A DNA stretch of 64,000 bases from Psychrobacter sp. WY6 (GCF_018448495.1 NZ_CP049902.1:3348001-3412000); one strand, 5' to 3'. Shown: positions 48,450 to 59,269, counted from the first letter of the stretch. Notes: generated by a model from the sequence alone, not told the origin. Program-made: numbers and translations.

Positions 48450-49097
48450 ATGAATGTTTTAATTATAGATAACTACGACTCCTTTACCTTTAATCTTTAC
48501 CAATATATCGGTGAGATTTTGCAGACGATGGACGGCGATAAAGCCGCGAACGTCATTGTTAAACGCAATAATGAGATAACGTTAGCAGATGTACAGGCCA
48601 TGAATCTTGACCGCATTATCATCTCACCGGGCCCTGGCGCACCCGATGATCCTTCCTACTTCGGTATTTGTGCCGAAGTGATTGAAGTCATGGGTAAGAC
48701 GACGCCGCTATTGGGTGTGTGCCTCGGCATGCAAGGGATTGCGCATGTGTTCGGCGGCGATGTGGTACGGGCAAGCGTGCCGATGCATGGTAAGGTCTCA
48801 TCGATTCGCCATGATGGCGCGGGTGTCTATCAAGGCTTGCCACAAGAGATTGAAATCATGCGTTACCACTCATTGATGGTAAAAGCAGACACCTTACCAG
48901 ATTGCTTGTCTGTCACAGCTGTCGTCGCCAATAATGCTCATGCTGAGTTCAGCCTAACCGAATCTGCGCTAGCAGGTGAGGAGATTATGGGACTACAGCA
49001 TAAAGACTATCCCATTCAAGGTGTGCAGTTTCACCCAGAGTCATTTGCGACCGAAGGTGCCAAACGCTTGCTGACGAATTTTTTACTACAGTTGTAA
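48450..49097 (+). CDS. trpG: anthranilate synthase component II (glutamine amidotransferase)
   Basis: 215 residues. Starts MNVLIIDNYDSFTFNLYQYIGE; class I amidotransferase motifs SPGPGAPDDPSY, nucleophile GVCLGMQGIAHVFGG, and catalytic His-Glu in GVQFHPESFATEGAK. PabA cannot be ruled out because one amidotransferase often serves both TrpE and PabB. No trpDC follow. Intact. Confidence 0.92.
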   Translation: MNVLIIDNYDSFTFNLYQYIGEILQTMDGDKAANVIVKRNNEITLADVQAMNLDRIIISPGPGAPDDPSYFGICAEVIEVMGKTTPLLGVCLGMQGIAHVFGGDVVRASVPMHGKVSSIRHDGAGVYQGLPQEIEIMRYHSLMVKADTLPDCLSVTAVVANNAHAEFSLTESALAGEEIMGLQHKDYPIQGVQFHPESFATEGAKRLLTNFLLQL

Positions 49098-49140
49098 GTC
49101 ATGATGCTTAAGTTTGGGGATATAGCACCAAAGGGTGATC

Positions 49141-49255
49141 AGCTAAAGACATAAGCTAAAGACATAAGCTAAAGACATAAGCTAAAGACATAAGCTAAAG
49201 ACATAAGCTAAAGACATAAGCTAAAGACATAAGCTAAAGACATAAGCTAAAGACA
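49141..49255 (+). repeat. 13-bp tandem repeat (8 full copies plus one partial)
   Basis: AGCTAAAGACATA repeated without mismatch from 49141 to 49244, then AGCTAAAGACA to 49255. It lies 43 bp after the trpG stop, within the 384-bp gap 49098-49481, which otherwise holds only the terminator at 49351-49381. Confidence 0.97.
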
Positions 49256-49350
49256 AGCGTACCTCTAACTCAAATAAATTGAATTTTATGTCTGACTAAC
49301 TTGCGTTCGAACTTAATTAACGCTTTAATGATAGACTGAAAACAACAAAC

Positions 49351-49381
49351 AAAAGACCCCTTACTCGGGTTGTCTTTTTCT
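49351..49381 (+). terminator. hairpin terminator after the trpG repeat
   Basis: AAAAGACC-CC and GG-GTTGTCTTTT-type arms around TTACTC, ending in a T-run; stem with one bulge. Confidence 0.55.
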
Positions 49382-49481
49382 TATTTCAGTATTGTATGAT
49401 GCCATTAGCCAAAAGGCTTGGACTGTTTCAGGTTTTGATTTTGGGCATAGGTTTTGATATCACATAAAAATAGAGAGCGAT

Positions 49482-50429
49482 ATGGCAAATACCGATGGCG
49501 TAATGTCAGCACGGCAGTCATGGATAGGCACCATTCAAATCATCACAGCCGCTGTCTGCTGGGGTACCTTGGGGATATTCTCGACCTACCTCAATCAAAT
49601 CGGCTTTAGTGGCTGGCAAATTACGATCTTACGTATCGTGACCGCGGCTTTTCTTATTCTTGTCATGCTACCAAAACTATGGCCGCATCTTATCAAGCTT
49701 CGTCGAAAGCAGTGGCTTGGACTGGCATTGCAGTCTTTGATTGGCGTACTTGGTATGTCGGTATGCTACTTTTTTGCTGTAATCTATGTCAGTGCTGGCC
49801 CTGCGGTTGCCTTGCTTTATACTGCGCCTGTGTTTAGCTTATTGTTTTCGGCATTCTTGCTTGATGAATCTATCACTCGCCAGTCGGCATTACTGGCGCT
49901 CATGGCGGTATTTGGTGTTGGATTGACGATGCTTGGTGAGCAAGCGCAAGTCAACTGGGGCATCCTATTAGGACTGCTAGCAGGCGTCTGTTATTCCTTA
50001 TACGGGGTACTGGGCAAGCGCGCGATGCACGATGCTCACCCTGCGCCTTTGGTGTTTTTTACCTCTATTATCATCAGCGCTGGTGTACTGCTATTATTAC
50101 CTGAAACCTATCAAACCTATGGGCGGTTATTGAGCTTACCTTTACATACTTGGGGCTATGCCTTGGGGTTGTCTTTGATTGGAACCGTCGTGCCCTTTGC
50201 CCTTTATATGAAAGCATTAGAGAAATTACCTGCCACTCGTGCATCAGTATTTACGATTTTTGAGCCATTGACTGCCATTGCCCTTGCCATACTATTGCTG
50301 CATCAATCCTTATCTTGGATTCAATATGTGGGCGTGGTATTAATCTTACTGGCAGCTTTATTTAATGCCATATTAAACGGCACTGCCACTCGCGTACCAC
50401 GTTGGCTAAAAAGACGGCAAAGAATTTAG
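49482..50429 (+). CDS. EamA/DMT family transporter
   Basis: 315 residues, intact, with ten hydrophobic segments in two EamA repeats: the first starts IQIITAAVCWGTLGIFSTYLNQIGFSGWQITILRI, the second GILLGLLAGVCYSLYGVLGKRAMHD. Ends FTIFEPLTAIALAILLLHQSLSW and a basic tail. Such exporters carry metabolites or amino acids; this one could export an aromatic amino acid given the nearby trp genes, but that is weak inference. The substrate is not readable. Confidence 0.86.
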   Translation: MANTDGVMSARQSWIGTIQIITAAVCWGTLGIFSTYLNQIGFSGWQITILRIVTAAFLILVMLPKLWPHLIKLRRKQWLGLALQSLIGVLGMSVCYFFAVIYVSAGPAVALLYTAPVFSLLFSAFLLDESITRQSALLALMAVFGVGLTMLGEQAQVNWGILLGLLAGVCYSLYGVLGKRAMHDAHPAPLVFFTSIIISAGVLLLLPETYQTYGRLLSLPLHTWGYALGLSLIGTVVPFALYMKALEKLPATRASVFTIFEPLTAIALAILLLHQSLSWIQYVGVVLILLAALFNAILNGTATRVPRWLKRRQRI

Positions 50430-50481
50430 TCTGTACTTTTTAAGAAGTTTGAATAGCCTTGGCACCATTGCTATTAGACGA

Positions 50482-50520
50482 AAAAAGCCCCAACTATATC
50501 GATATAGTCAGGGCTTTATT
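50482..50520. terminator. bidirectional terminator
   Basis: AAAGCCCCAACTATAT and ATATAGTCAGGGCTTT form a long stem around CG with A- and T-runs outside, between the convergent EamA and ABC genes. Confidence 0.85.
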
Positions 50521-50597
50521 GTGCTTGACACTTTGCTTTAGAGGTAAGTATTTATGCCATAGACAGTTGCTAAATAACTTGGACTGTCTTGATGATA

Positions 50598-51341
50598 TTA
50601 CTGTTCAATACGCTGCAAAAAGGCCTGCGTACGTGGATGAGTAGACACTTCGAACATCTGCTTAGCGCTACCTTCTTCGACCACATGACCATCCTCAATT
50701 AACACCACATGATCTGCCACATCACGAGCAAATTTAATCTCATGAGTCACAACGACCATCGTCCAGCCTTCAGATGCCAGTTGCTTCATCGTGCCCAGTA
50801 CATCTTGTACCAATTCAGGATCGAGCGCAGACGTTGGCTCATCAAATAATAATAATGACGGCTCGATAGCCAGTGCACGAGCAATGCCGATACGCTGCTG
50901 CTGACCACCAGATAGCTGGAACGGATACAGATCTGCCTTATCCGATAAGCCCACTTTATCAAGTAATGCCAGTGCCTGTTCGCGGGCTTGCGCCTTAGTT
51001 TGCCCTTGCACTACCGTCGGCCCAAGCATTAGGTTTTCAATCGCGGTCTTATGTGGAAACAAGTTATAAGATTGAAATACCATGCCTGATTTACGCTGCA
51101 GCGCCAGCAATGTTTTTTTCTTAGGCTTGGTAGCGAAGTCAACCGTTAAGCTACCATCATCAAAAGCAATGATGCCTTGGTCAGGAATTTCCAGCGCATT
51201 CAAACAACGTAAAAAAGTGGTTTTACCAGACCCTGACGGCCCTAATATCACCACTACCTTGCCTTTTTCGATGGTCAAGTCGATGCCTTTAAGCACTTGA
51301 TTGCCACCAAAGGCTTTGTGAATATTAGTGACTTGAATCAT
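50598..51341 (-). CDS. polar amino acid (cystine-type) ABC transporter ATP-binding protein
   Basis: 247 residues, intact. Walker A LGPSGSGKTTFLRC, Q-loop VFQSYNLFPHKT, signature LSGGQQQRIGIARALA, Walker B LLLFDEPTSALDPE, switch VVVTHEIKFARDV. This is the GlnQ/TcyC-type amino-acid ABC ATPase. Third in the binding protein-permease-ATPase operon; 66 bp after the permease gene. Confidence 0.93.
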   Translation of the reverse strand: MIQVTNIHKAFGGNQVLKGIDLTIEKGKVVVILGPSGSGKTTFLRCLNALEIPDQGIIAFDDGSLTVDFATKPKKKTLLALQRKSGMVFQSYNLFPHKTAIENLMLGPTVVQGQTKAQAREQALALLDKVGLSDKADLYPFQLSGGQQQRIGIARALAIEPSLLLFDEPTSALDPELVQDVLGTMKQLASEGWTMVVVTHEIKFARDVADHVVLIEDGHVVEEGSAKQMFEVSTHPRTQAFLQRIEQ

Positions 51342-51407
51342 AAAGCTTCCTGTTGTACTGATATCTGTTTGCTAATAACACACGCTTATCGACGCGGTAT
51401 TACCATC

Positions 51408-52169
51408 CTATACTGCCCCAATTATCAAGGGTTTATTTCGCACATAACGATCGAGTCTGGTTTCAAGCTTACCTTGAATAAAGGTCAAGAACAGACAAAT
51501 ACCCCAATAAATAATCGCCGCTTCAGTATAGACCAACATAAATTCGTAGTTACGTGCCGTGATGATTTGCGCCTGCTTAAATAGCTCGGTCACCAATACC
51601 AATGACGCCAAAGACGTGTCTTTTACTAGGCTAATAAAGGTATTGGATAACGGGGGTACTGACACCCGAAGTGCTTGCGGCAAAATGACATGACGAAAGG
51701 TTTGTAGATACGTCAAGCCTACCGTCGAGCCTGCTTCCCACTGTCCTTTTGGAATGGACAAAATAGAGGCACGCACCGTCTCCGATGCATAAGCGCCAAT
51801 ATTGAGTGAAAAGGCAATAATCGCTGAGGGAAAAGGATCAAGCTTTACCCCGATACTTGGCAAGCCATAGAAAATAATAAATAGCTGAACCAGCATTGGT
51901 GTCCCGCGAATGGCAGACACATAAATACGCGCAAATCTGTATATGATTTCATGGAACCAGCCAGCACGCGGTACGATACGAATCAGCGCTACTGTCAGCG
52001 CAATAGCCATACCAATCGCAAATGAGATCAACGCCAGCGGTATCGAATAATAAATCCCGCCTTTAAGCATTGGCCAAAATGAATTGATGACAATTTGCGC
52101 CCGCGCAGGATCCATAAATGGTAGTAGTGCCAGTAACTCAGCTAGCATTGACGTGATAGACGCTAGCAT
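51408..52169 (-). CDS. polar amino acid (cystine-type) ABC transporter permease
   Basis: 253 residues. HisM/GlnP family with about five membrane helices, including [28 protein letters not shown], and the EAA-loop [30 protein letters not shown]. Its ATG overlaps the stop of the binding-protein gene by one base (TAATG), indicating translational coupling. Intact. Confidence 0.92.
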   Translation of the reverse strand: MLASITSMLAELLALLPFMDPARAQIVINSFWPMLKGGIYYSIPLALISFAIGMAIALTVALIRIVPRAGWFHEIIYRFARIYVSAIRGTPMLVQLFIIFYGLPSIGVKLDPFPSAIIAFSLNIGAYASETVRASILSIPKGQWEAGSTVGLTYLQTFRHVILPQALRVSVPPLSNTFISLVKDTSLASLVLVTELFKQAQIITARNYEFMLVYTEAAIIYWGICLFLTFIQGKLETRLDRYVRNKPLIIGAV

Positions 52170-53005
52170 TATTTTTGTTGACTTATATCAGCACCAAAGA
52201 ACTCTTCGCTAAGCTTGGTCAGCGTCCCATCGGCTGCTAATGCGGCCATTGCTTCATTCAATTTTGCCACCACAGCGTCATCCCCTTTGATGAGTACTAA
52301 ACCTGAACCAGTCTGCTCACTCGCAGGCGCTGTCAGTTTGATCTCAAGTGCTGCATCTGGGAATTTTTTGAGATAATCCAACACTGCCAGATTGTCATTC
52401 ATTGTGAAGTCAGCACGGTCTTGCTTAACCAGTTGAATCGCTTGCGCCATACCATCGACAGGGACGATTTCTGCGCCGTAGCGTTCTGCAAGCTCACCAT
52501 AGTTGCTGCTCAGTGATTGCGCAGTACGCAGACCTTTTAAACCTTCCCACGAGCTATAACGATTGTCATCAGTCGGTGCTAGTACAACTGCGCCCGACCA
52601 GCTATACGGCATGGCTTTGTCATACTTAGCCAAACGCTCAGGCGTGGTCAAGCTTACTTGATTGGCCACCATATCGAAGCGTTTTGAGTCAAGACCTGCC
52701 AGCATAGCATCCCACTGGGTCTCTTTAAATTCAACGTCTACGCCCAGTTTATCCGCAACCGCACGTGTCACTTCGACATCATAGCCAGTTAGCTTGCCAC
52801 TCTCATCATGATAAGTGAATGGCGGATAAGTACCCTCTGTACCGACGTTGATGGTGCCACCATTATTGATACGTTGCAGCAAATCAGAGCCACCCGTCGC
52901 GGCACTGTCTGTCGCATTGGTTTCTGCTTCATTGGTAGTAGACTGACCACAAGCGGCAAGTAGCATAGTACTGGCGGCAAGTGCTAAAAGAGTACGACGT
53001 TTCAT
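52169..53005 (-). CDS. cystine-type amino acid ABC transporter substrate-binding lipoprotein
   Basis: 278 residues. Lipobox LLAACGQS gives a lipid-anchored periplasmic protein; a Thr/Asn/Ala linker follows. The family-3 solute-binding blocks are [63 protein letters not shown] and [21 protein letters not shown], closest by pattern to TcyA/TcyJ L-cystine binding proteins. Cystine specificity is inferred. Intact. The upstream gap 53006-53317 is A/T-rich with nothing else recognisable. Confidence 0.88.
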   Translation of the reverse strand: MKRRTLLALAASTMLLAACGQSTTNEAETNATDSAATGGSDLLQRINNGGTINVGTEGTYPPFTYHDESGKLTGYDVEVTRAVADKLGVDVEFKETQWDAMLAGLDSKRFDMVANQVSLTTPERLAKYDKAMPYSWSGAVVLAPTDDNRYSSWEGLKGLRTAQSLSSNYGELAERYGAEIVPVDGMAQAIQLVKQDRADFTMNDNLAVLDYLKKFPDAALEIKLTAPASEQTGSGLVLIKGDDAVVAKLNEAMAALAADGTLTKLSEEFFGADISQQK

Positions 53006-53317
53006 AAGACGTCCTTATAAGAGTGAATGAATAATGCAAAAAAGTATCGTGCCAATAAAACCATAGCAACAAATAAGGATAAGACCAGCACAGGCAAAGA
53101 CTATAATAAAGTATTTGCGCCGCATTATTTAGCTTTGGCTGCTCGATTTGAGGATGCTCAGCATATTTTTCAATATTTTCTATATTATCTTTGAATTTTT
53201 GGACATTTTTTAGGCAGATCTTAACGTTATTATTGCCAATTAAATAGCCATTTATTCATATACTAGCGCACTTCAGAAAGAATAAACGTACAAAAACAGT
53301 GAGCATGCGTAAGACTA

Positions 53318-54115
53318 TTATAATTCACCAGAGAATTGATAGCGATCGCCTGCATGCCACATCTTCACAAAGGTCAATACTCGACCTGCTGAATACGTCT
53401 GACGACGCAATACCAATGTCGGCGACTGCGGCGCAATTTGCAGTAGCGCAGCTATCTCATCTGGTGCCGCCAGTGCACGAATGGTATAGCTACCACGCTC
53501 TAGTGGACTTTTGGCAATGAGATAATCACTGGTATTGACCACACTAAAATCCTGCTCAATAAATTCTGGCACCTTTTGCGCATCCACCCAGCGCTCTTCG
53601 AACTGTATGGGCTGACCATCCGCAAAGTGAATGATTTTTACCTCGTATAAAACAGCAACGTCGCTGCTACTATCTGCGCCAGTACTGTCATCCATTACGG
53701 TTGTATCAGCGTTTGTACTAGCGCTTGTATTAGAAGACACAGCTACTTTATTAATATCAAATTTACGCCGTAATTCATCGTCTAACATCGCAGCCGTAAG
53801 TATGCGTTTACTCACCACTTGCGCCTGATAATCACGGTTGGCAGATTTTAAATCCTGCGCGATATTGCGCACTTCTACAAAGGTATGATTGAACTGCTGC
53901 TGGGCGACAAACGTCCCCGACCCTTGCCGGCGCTCTAGCACTCGCTCTTCGCTCAGCTCTTTTAGGGCGCGATTGACCGTCATACGCGATACGCCAAACT
54001 CTTTTGCCAACGCCATTTCTGTAGAAATTGCATTGCCCGCTTGCCATTTACCCGAGTGAATATTGTCTAATATGGCGTTTTTAATCCGCTGATATGCCGG
54101 GATTGTCTTTGTCAT
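53318..54115 (-). CDS. hutC: histidine utilisation repressor HutC (GntR family)
   Basis: 265 residues. N-terminal winged helix (IKNAILDNIHSGKWQAGNAISTEMALAKEFGVSRMTVNRALKELSEERVLERRQGSGTFVAQ) and the UTRA effector domain (FEERWVDAQKVPEFIEQDFS, LQIAPQSPTLVLRRQTYSAGRVLTFVKMWHAGDRYQ). Urocanate is the usual inducer. A Ser/Thr/Asp-rich insert of ~25 residues (near residues 125-150) sits at the start of UTRA and is unusual. Divergent from hutU with a palindromic operator between. Intact. Confidence 0.92.
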   Translation of the reverse strand: MTKTIPAYQRIKNAILDNIHSGKWQAGNAISTEMALAKEFGVSRMTVNRALKELSEERVLERRQGSGTFVAQQQFNHTFVEVRNIAQDLKSANRDYQAQVVSKRILTAAMLDDELRRKFDINKVAVSSNTSASTNADTTVMDDSTGADSSSDVAVLYEVKIIHFADGQPIQFEERWVDAQKVPEFIEQDFSVVNTSDYLIAKSPLERGSYTIRALAAPDEIAALLQIAPQSPTLVLRRQTYSAGRVLTFVKMWHAGDRYQFSGEL

Positions 54116-54286
54116 GTCCGTGTTTAACCGTTAATTTCACCAATAATAGTAGTGCCATAATATCACGAGATAACGTCATGAACCTTGTCAAAACACTGTG
54201 ACATTTATCTATCTACCAAAATCCTCATAAAAATAATTGAGTCATTTATAAAAAATTGCTTGCATGAAAAAAGTATCTTTGATAAT

Positions 54287-54298
54287 TTGTATATACAA
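54287..54298. promoter_or_regulatory. HutC-type operator
   Basis: TTGTATATACAA is a perfect 12-bp palindrome, matching the TTGTATA-type core of known HutC operators. It lies in the 305-bp hutC-hutU gap, 123 bp before hutU; nothing else stands out in that gap. Confidence 0.7.
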
Positions 54299-54420
54299 CT
54301 TTACGACAGTGCTAAAAAATCTGTGTAATCTAATCGATGTTTCGCTGAATTTATAGACTGACTGTAAAACACTTACTTTGATTACTTTATCGTCTTAACA
54401 GATATCACAAGGATATGATA

Positions 54421-56136
54421 ATGACTACTAACCATGGAACCAATAAAGAGACTAAGCTGACTCGTCGTGATGAGAGCCGCGAAATCGCCGCACCCACTGG
54501 CAGTACTCTACATTGTAAAAGCTGGCTAACCGAAGCACCGTATCGCATGCTGCAAAACAATTTGCATCCTGATGTGGCCGAAAACCCAAAAAGCCTCGTG
54601 GTCTACGGTGGTATCGGACGCGCAGCCCGCAATTGGGAAAGCTACGATCAAATCCTAGCGTCATTAAAAGAATTGGAAGACGATGAGACGTTGCTCGTGC
54701 AATCAGGCAAGCCAGTTGGCGTGTTTCAAACGCACGAAAATGCCCCGCGTGTATTGATTGCAAACTCTAACCTTGTACCACGCTGGGCCACGTGGGAGCA
54801 CTTTAACGAGCTCGATCGCAAAGACTTGATGATTATGGTCAAATGACAGCTGGTAGCTGGATCTATATTGGCACGCAAGGCATCGTGCAAGGTACATATG
54901 AGACCTTTGTAGAAGCAGGTCGTCAGCATTATGACGGTAGCTGGGCGGGACGTTGGATTTTGACCGCGGGTCTTGGCGGCATGGGCGGTGCGCAGCCATT
55001 AGCCGCGACTTTTGCAGGTGCAACCTCACTGAACATCGAGTGTCAGCAATCTAGTATCGATTTCCGCTTGCGTACTGGTTATGTCGATAAGCAAGCCGAT
55101 GATCTCGACCATGCTTACGAGCTCATCAAACAGCATACCGACGCAGGTGAAGCGGTCTCTATTGCCCTACTTGGTAATGCAGCAGACATCTTACCTGAGA
55201 TGGTCAAGCGTGCGCACGATGGTGGCATGAAGCCTGATTTGGTCACCGATCAAACCTCAGCCCATGACTTGATCAATGGCTATCTGCCAAGCGGCTGGAC
55301 GGTTGAAGAATGGAAAGCTGCACAAGAGGATTCAGAGCAACATGCAGCATTAACCAAAGCTGCCGCTCAGTCTTGTGCCGTACACGTACAGGCGATGCTA
55401 GACTTGCAGGCAATGGATATCCCAACGACTGATTATGGTAATAATATCCGTCAGGTGGCTTTTGATGAAGGCGTTAAAGATGCCTTTAATTTCCCAGGTT
55501 TTGTCCCCGCGTATATTCGTCCGCTGTTCTGCCAAGGCAAAGGCCCCTTCCGCTGGGTGGCGCTGTCAGGTGATCCAGAAGATATATAAGACCGATCAAA
55601 AAATCAAAGAGCTGTTCCCTGAAAACACCCATATCCATCGCTGGTTAGATATGGCAAAAGAGCGTATTCAGTTTCAGGGTTTGCCTGCCCGTATCTGCTG
55701 GTTAGGATTGGGTGAGCGTGACAAAGCAGGTTTAGCCTTTAATGAAATGGTCAAAAACGGCGAGCTAAAAGGCCCTATTGTCATCGGTCGTGACCACTTG
55801 GATACGGGTTCTGTTGCCAGCCCAAACCGCGAAACTGAAAGCATGAAAGATGGCTCAGATGCGGTATCTGACTGGGCATTATTGAATGGTATGCTCAATG
55901 TCGCAGGCGGTGCCACTTGGGTATCACTACATCATGGCGGCGGCGTTGGCATGGGCTACTCGCAGCACTCAGGTATGGTCATTGTCGCAGATGGCACTGA
56001 TGCCGCTGCCAAACGCTTGGCACGAGTACTTGTCAACGATTGCGGCTCAGGGGTTATGCGTCATGCCGATGCAGGCTATGAGCTGGCGATCAAAACAGCG
56101 AAAGATTATGGTCTAAATCTGCCGATGGTTAAGTAG
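54421..56136 (+). CDS. hutU: urocanate hydratase, two frameshifts
   Basis: NAD+-dependent hydration of urocanate to imidazolonepropionate. Starts [17 protein letters not shown] after AAGGA. Blocks: [27 protein letters not shown]; a slip at ~54834 (expected YGQMTAGSW); then [42 protein letters not shown] (the NAD site); [20 protein letters not shown]; a slip at ~55585; then [24 protein letters not shown] and [24 protein letters not shown]. Total ~571 residues, close to the usual ~555. First gene of the hut operon. Confidence 0.94.
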
Positions 56137-56206
56137 CATACCCTTTATCCTTATAAGTGATTACTTGACATAAGGATATCATCGACATTTTATCAAGGAG
56201 GATAAT

Positions 56207-57565
56207 GTGATTGAGCAAAATACGACACTAAATCTCAAGGATGCAGCAGCGACACCAACTGAATCACTACTGTCTAAACCTGTAGCGTTACTGCAACTGA
56301 TAGTCTTTAGTGCTATCGGTTTGGTCATGTTTTTTGTGCCATTTACCATTGGTGAGAAAAGCACGATTTTGTTCGATCATGGGGCAACTTATCTGGTCAA
56401 TCAGCAGCATACATTGTCTGTGACGTTATTGTTTTTACTGATGATCTTTGGGGTAAGCAAGCCATTTATAGACGGCTCATGGCGTAAAAACATTACCCAC
56501 ATGATTATGACTGCTTTTAAAATCATTGGTCTGATACTGGCAGTGATGTATGTTGCTGACGTAGCGCCTGCCTTTATGATGGAAAAGGACATGCTGCCGT
56601 TTTTGTTTGAAAAACTGGCATTACCCGTCGGTATGATTGTACCGCTTGGGGCATTAATTTTAGCATTTTTGGTGGGTTTTGGTTTGCTCGAGATGGTCGG
56701 TGTGCTCATGCAGATTATGAAACCTATCTGGAAAACCCCAGGTTCATCAGCGATTGATGCGGTCGCATCCTTTGTTGGTAGCTACTCTATCGGGCTGCTC
56801 ATTACTAATCGTGTCTACTTGCAAAAGCAATATTCAGCGCGCGAAGCCATTATCATTGCGACTGGCTTTTCGACCGTATCAGCGGCATTTATGGTCATTG
56901 TTGCCAAAACGCTTGGTCTGATGGAGTTTTGGAACCTGTTTTTTTGGTCTACGCTAGTGATTACCTTTATCGTCACTGCGATTACTGCTCGTATTCCACC
57001 CATTAGTCTTGTTGATGATAGCGTTGAACGTCCCGCTTTAGACCATAAAGGTGGTACACGTCTGGCGGCAGCATTTGATTTGGGTTTGTCCACTTCACGC
57101 CGTGCCACTGACCTAAAAAAAATCTTATGGTCTAACTTTCGCGATGGGCTGACGATGGCAGCGGCGATTGTGCCTTCTATCATCGCGGTTGGCTTGACAG
57201 GATTGATATTAGCAAAATATACGCCTGTATTCGATGCTTTAGGCTTGCTTCTTTATCCATTTACATTGCTTAGCGGCTTACCAGAGCCTCTGGTTGCCGC
57301 CAAAGGCATGTCAGCGGGATTGGCTGAAATGTTCTTGCCAGCACTACTCCTCAGTGAGGCTGATATATTGACTCGCTATGTTGCAGGGGTCATCTCTATT
57401 AGCAGCGTGTTGTTTTTCTCTGCCATGATTCCTTGTGTGCTTGCCACTGAAATACCATTATCTGTCGGAAAAATGGTCATTATCTGGTTTGAGCGTGTGG
57501 TACTCAGTATTTTATTGGCTGCTGCATTCGGACATCTAGCCATGTACTTCAACTGGATTGGCTAA
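56207..57565 (+). CDS. YjiH-type membrane transporter in the hut operon
   Basis: 452 residues, intact, about ten hydrophobic segments. Nucleoside-recognition (Gate) domain signs are VASFVGSYSIGLLITNRVY, AIIIATGFSTVSAAFMVIVAKTLGL and LPEPLVAAKGMSAGLAEMFLPALLL, as in YjiH proteins. The GTG start follows a near-perfect AAGGAGG. Between hutU and hutH, in the place usually held by a HutT permease, so histidine or urocanate uptake is a reasonable inference. Confidence 0.8.
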   Translation: MIEQNTTLNLKDAAATPTESLLSKPVALLQLIVFSAIGLVMFFVPFTIGEKSTILFDHGATYLVNQQHTLSVTLLFLLMIFGVSKPFIDGSWRKNITHMIMTAFKIIGLILAVMYVADVAPAFMMEKDMLPFLFEKLALPVGMIVPLGALILAFLVGFGLLEMVGVLMQIMKPIWKTPGSSAIDAVASFVGSYSIGLLITNRVYLQKQYSAREAIIIATGFSTVSAAFMVIVAKTLGLMEFWNLFFWSTLVITFIVTAITARIPPISLVDDSVERPALDHKGGTRLAAAFDLGLSTSRRATDLKKILWSNFRDGLTMAAAIVPSIIAVGLTGLILAKYTPVFDALGLLLYPFTLLSGLPEPLVAAKGMSAGLAEMFLPALLLSEADILTRYVAGVISISSVLFFSAMIPCVLATEIPLSVGKMVIIWFERVVLSILLAAAFGHLAMYFNWIG

Positions 57566-57684
57566 AAAAACAAATTTAATAACAAGTATCATGTTAACTA
57601 AAAACATTCAAAAAACGTCATTTCAACAAAGACATGAATCAAAAATAATATAATCCATATGTCTTACAATACTAGGATCACCCT

Positions 57685-59242
57685 ATGAACGATATCAAAC
57701 AATTAACGCTACACCCTCGCCAGCTTAGCTTTAAGATGCTACGTGATATCTATGAGCAGCCTGTCATATTGACATTACCTGAGAGTGCTTATAAAGCCAT
57801 CGATGCCTCACACGAAGATGTACGCACCATCATTGCACGCGACAAAAGCGCTTATGGCATCAATACTGGTTTTGGTCTGTTAGCAAAGACCCGTATCAGT
57901 GATGATCAGCTTGAGCTACTTCAACGTAACCTGATTGTTTCTCACTCAGTGGGTACTGGTGAAGCACTTTCTGCCGGCGTAGTACGACTGATTATGGTCA
58001 TGAAAGTTGCTAGTTTGGCTCAAGGTGTCTCTGGCGTACGTCGTGAGGTGGTAGACAGTTTACTGGCCTTAATCAATAATCAAATCACGCCAAACATTCC
58101 GGCAAAAGGCTCAGTTGGTGCTTCTGGTGATTTAGCACCTTTATCACACATGACGCTTGCAATGATGGGTGAAGGTGACGTGTTTGTCGCTGGCGAAAAA
58201 GTGCCTGCAGCAGACGCGCTAGCACAGCATGGACTTGAGCCAATTACCCTAGCAGCCAAAGAAGGCCTCGCACTTATCAACGGTACTCAAGTCTCAACCG
58301 CATTGGCATTACGGGGTTATTTCTTAGCGCGTGATTTGCTTGAGACCGCCACCATTGTAGGCTCACTGTCGATTGATGCTGCCAAAGGCTCGGATTCACC
58401 ATTTGATGCGCGTATTCACGAAGTACGTGGGCATCATGGTCAAATTGAAATCGCCAAAGCGCACCGTCAATTAATCAAAGGCAGTGCTATTCGTGCCTCA
58501 CACGATGGTGAGCAAGACGATAGAGTTCAAGACCCTTACTGCCTGCGTTGTCAGCCGCAAGTCATGGGTGCCTGCCTTGATATCATTAACCAAGCAGGAA
58601 AAACGCTACTAATCGAATCCAATGCGGTGACAGACAACCCACTTATTTTTAATAATGAAGATGGCCCAGTCGCTATTTCAGGTGGTAACTTCCATGCTGA
58701 GCCAGTCGCTTTTGCCGCTGATATTCTGGCCTTGGCAATCGCCGAGATTGGCTCTATGTCTGAGCGCCGTGTCGCTTTGCTAATCGATGCGACGCTGTCA
58801 GGTGGTCTGCCGCCGTTCTTGGTCGACAATGCTGGGGTAAACTCAGGCTTTATGATCGCCCATGTGACCGCAGCCGCGCTTGCCTCAGAAAACAAATCGC
58901 TCATCCGGGTAGCGTTGACAGTATCCCGACATCTGCTAACCAGAAGACCATGTATCCATGGCCACCTACTGCGCACGCCGCCTATACGAGATGGCACAGA
59001 ATACTGCCACCATTATCGGTATTGAGCTATTGGCTGCCGGTCAAGGGATTGATTTTCATCGCGGATTAGAGACTTCAGAGCCTTTAACAGTGGCACATAA
59101 GAAACTGCGCGAGAAAGTGACTTTCTATGACAAAGATCGCTACCTAGCGCCTGATATTGAAGCGGCCAAGCAATTGGTATTAGACGGTACGCTTGCTGAG
59201 CACTGGCAGTCATTACGTAGCAACTGGTACGAGTCTAAATAA
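57685..59242 (+). CDS. hutH: histidine ammonia-lyase, two frameshifts
   Basis: Deaminates histidine to urocanate. The MIO cofactor motif Ala-Ser-Gly lies in [19 protein letters not shown]. Other blocks: [64 protein letters not shown] and [20 protein letters not shown]. Two slips fall at ~58905 and ~58945 (expected [23 protein letters not shown]); the third piece reads [20 protein letters not shown] and ends LRSNWYESK. About 519 residues, normal size. Confidence 0.94.
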
Positions 59243-59269
59243 GCGTTAGATAATTGAAGGGAATGAGCA

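Noticed and set aside
49141-49255. CRISPR-like regular repeats
   Set aside because: Units are directly adjacent 13-bp copies without spacers, and no cas gene is present. It is a simple tandem array.
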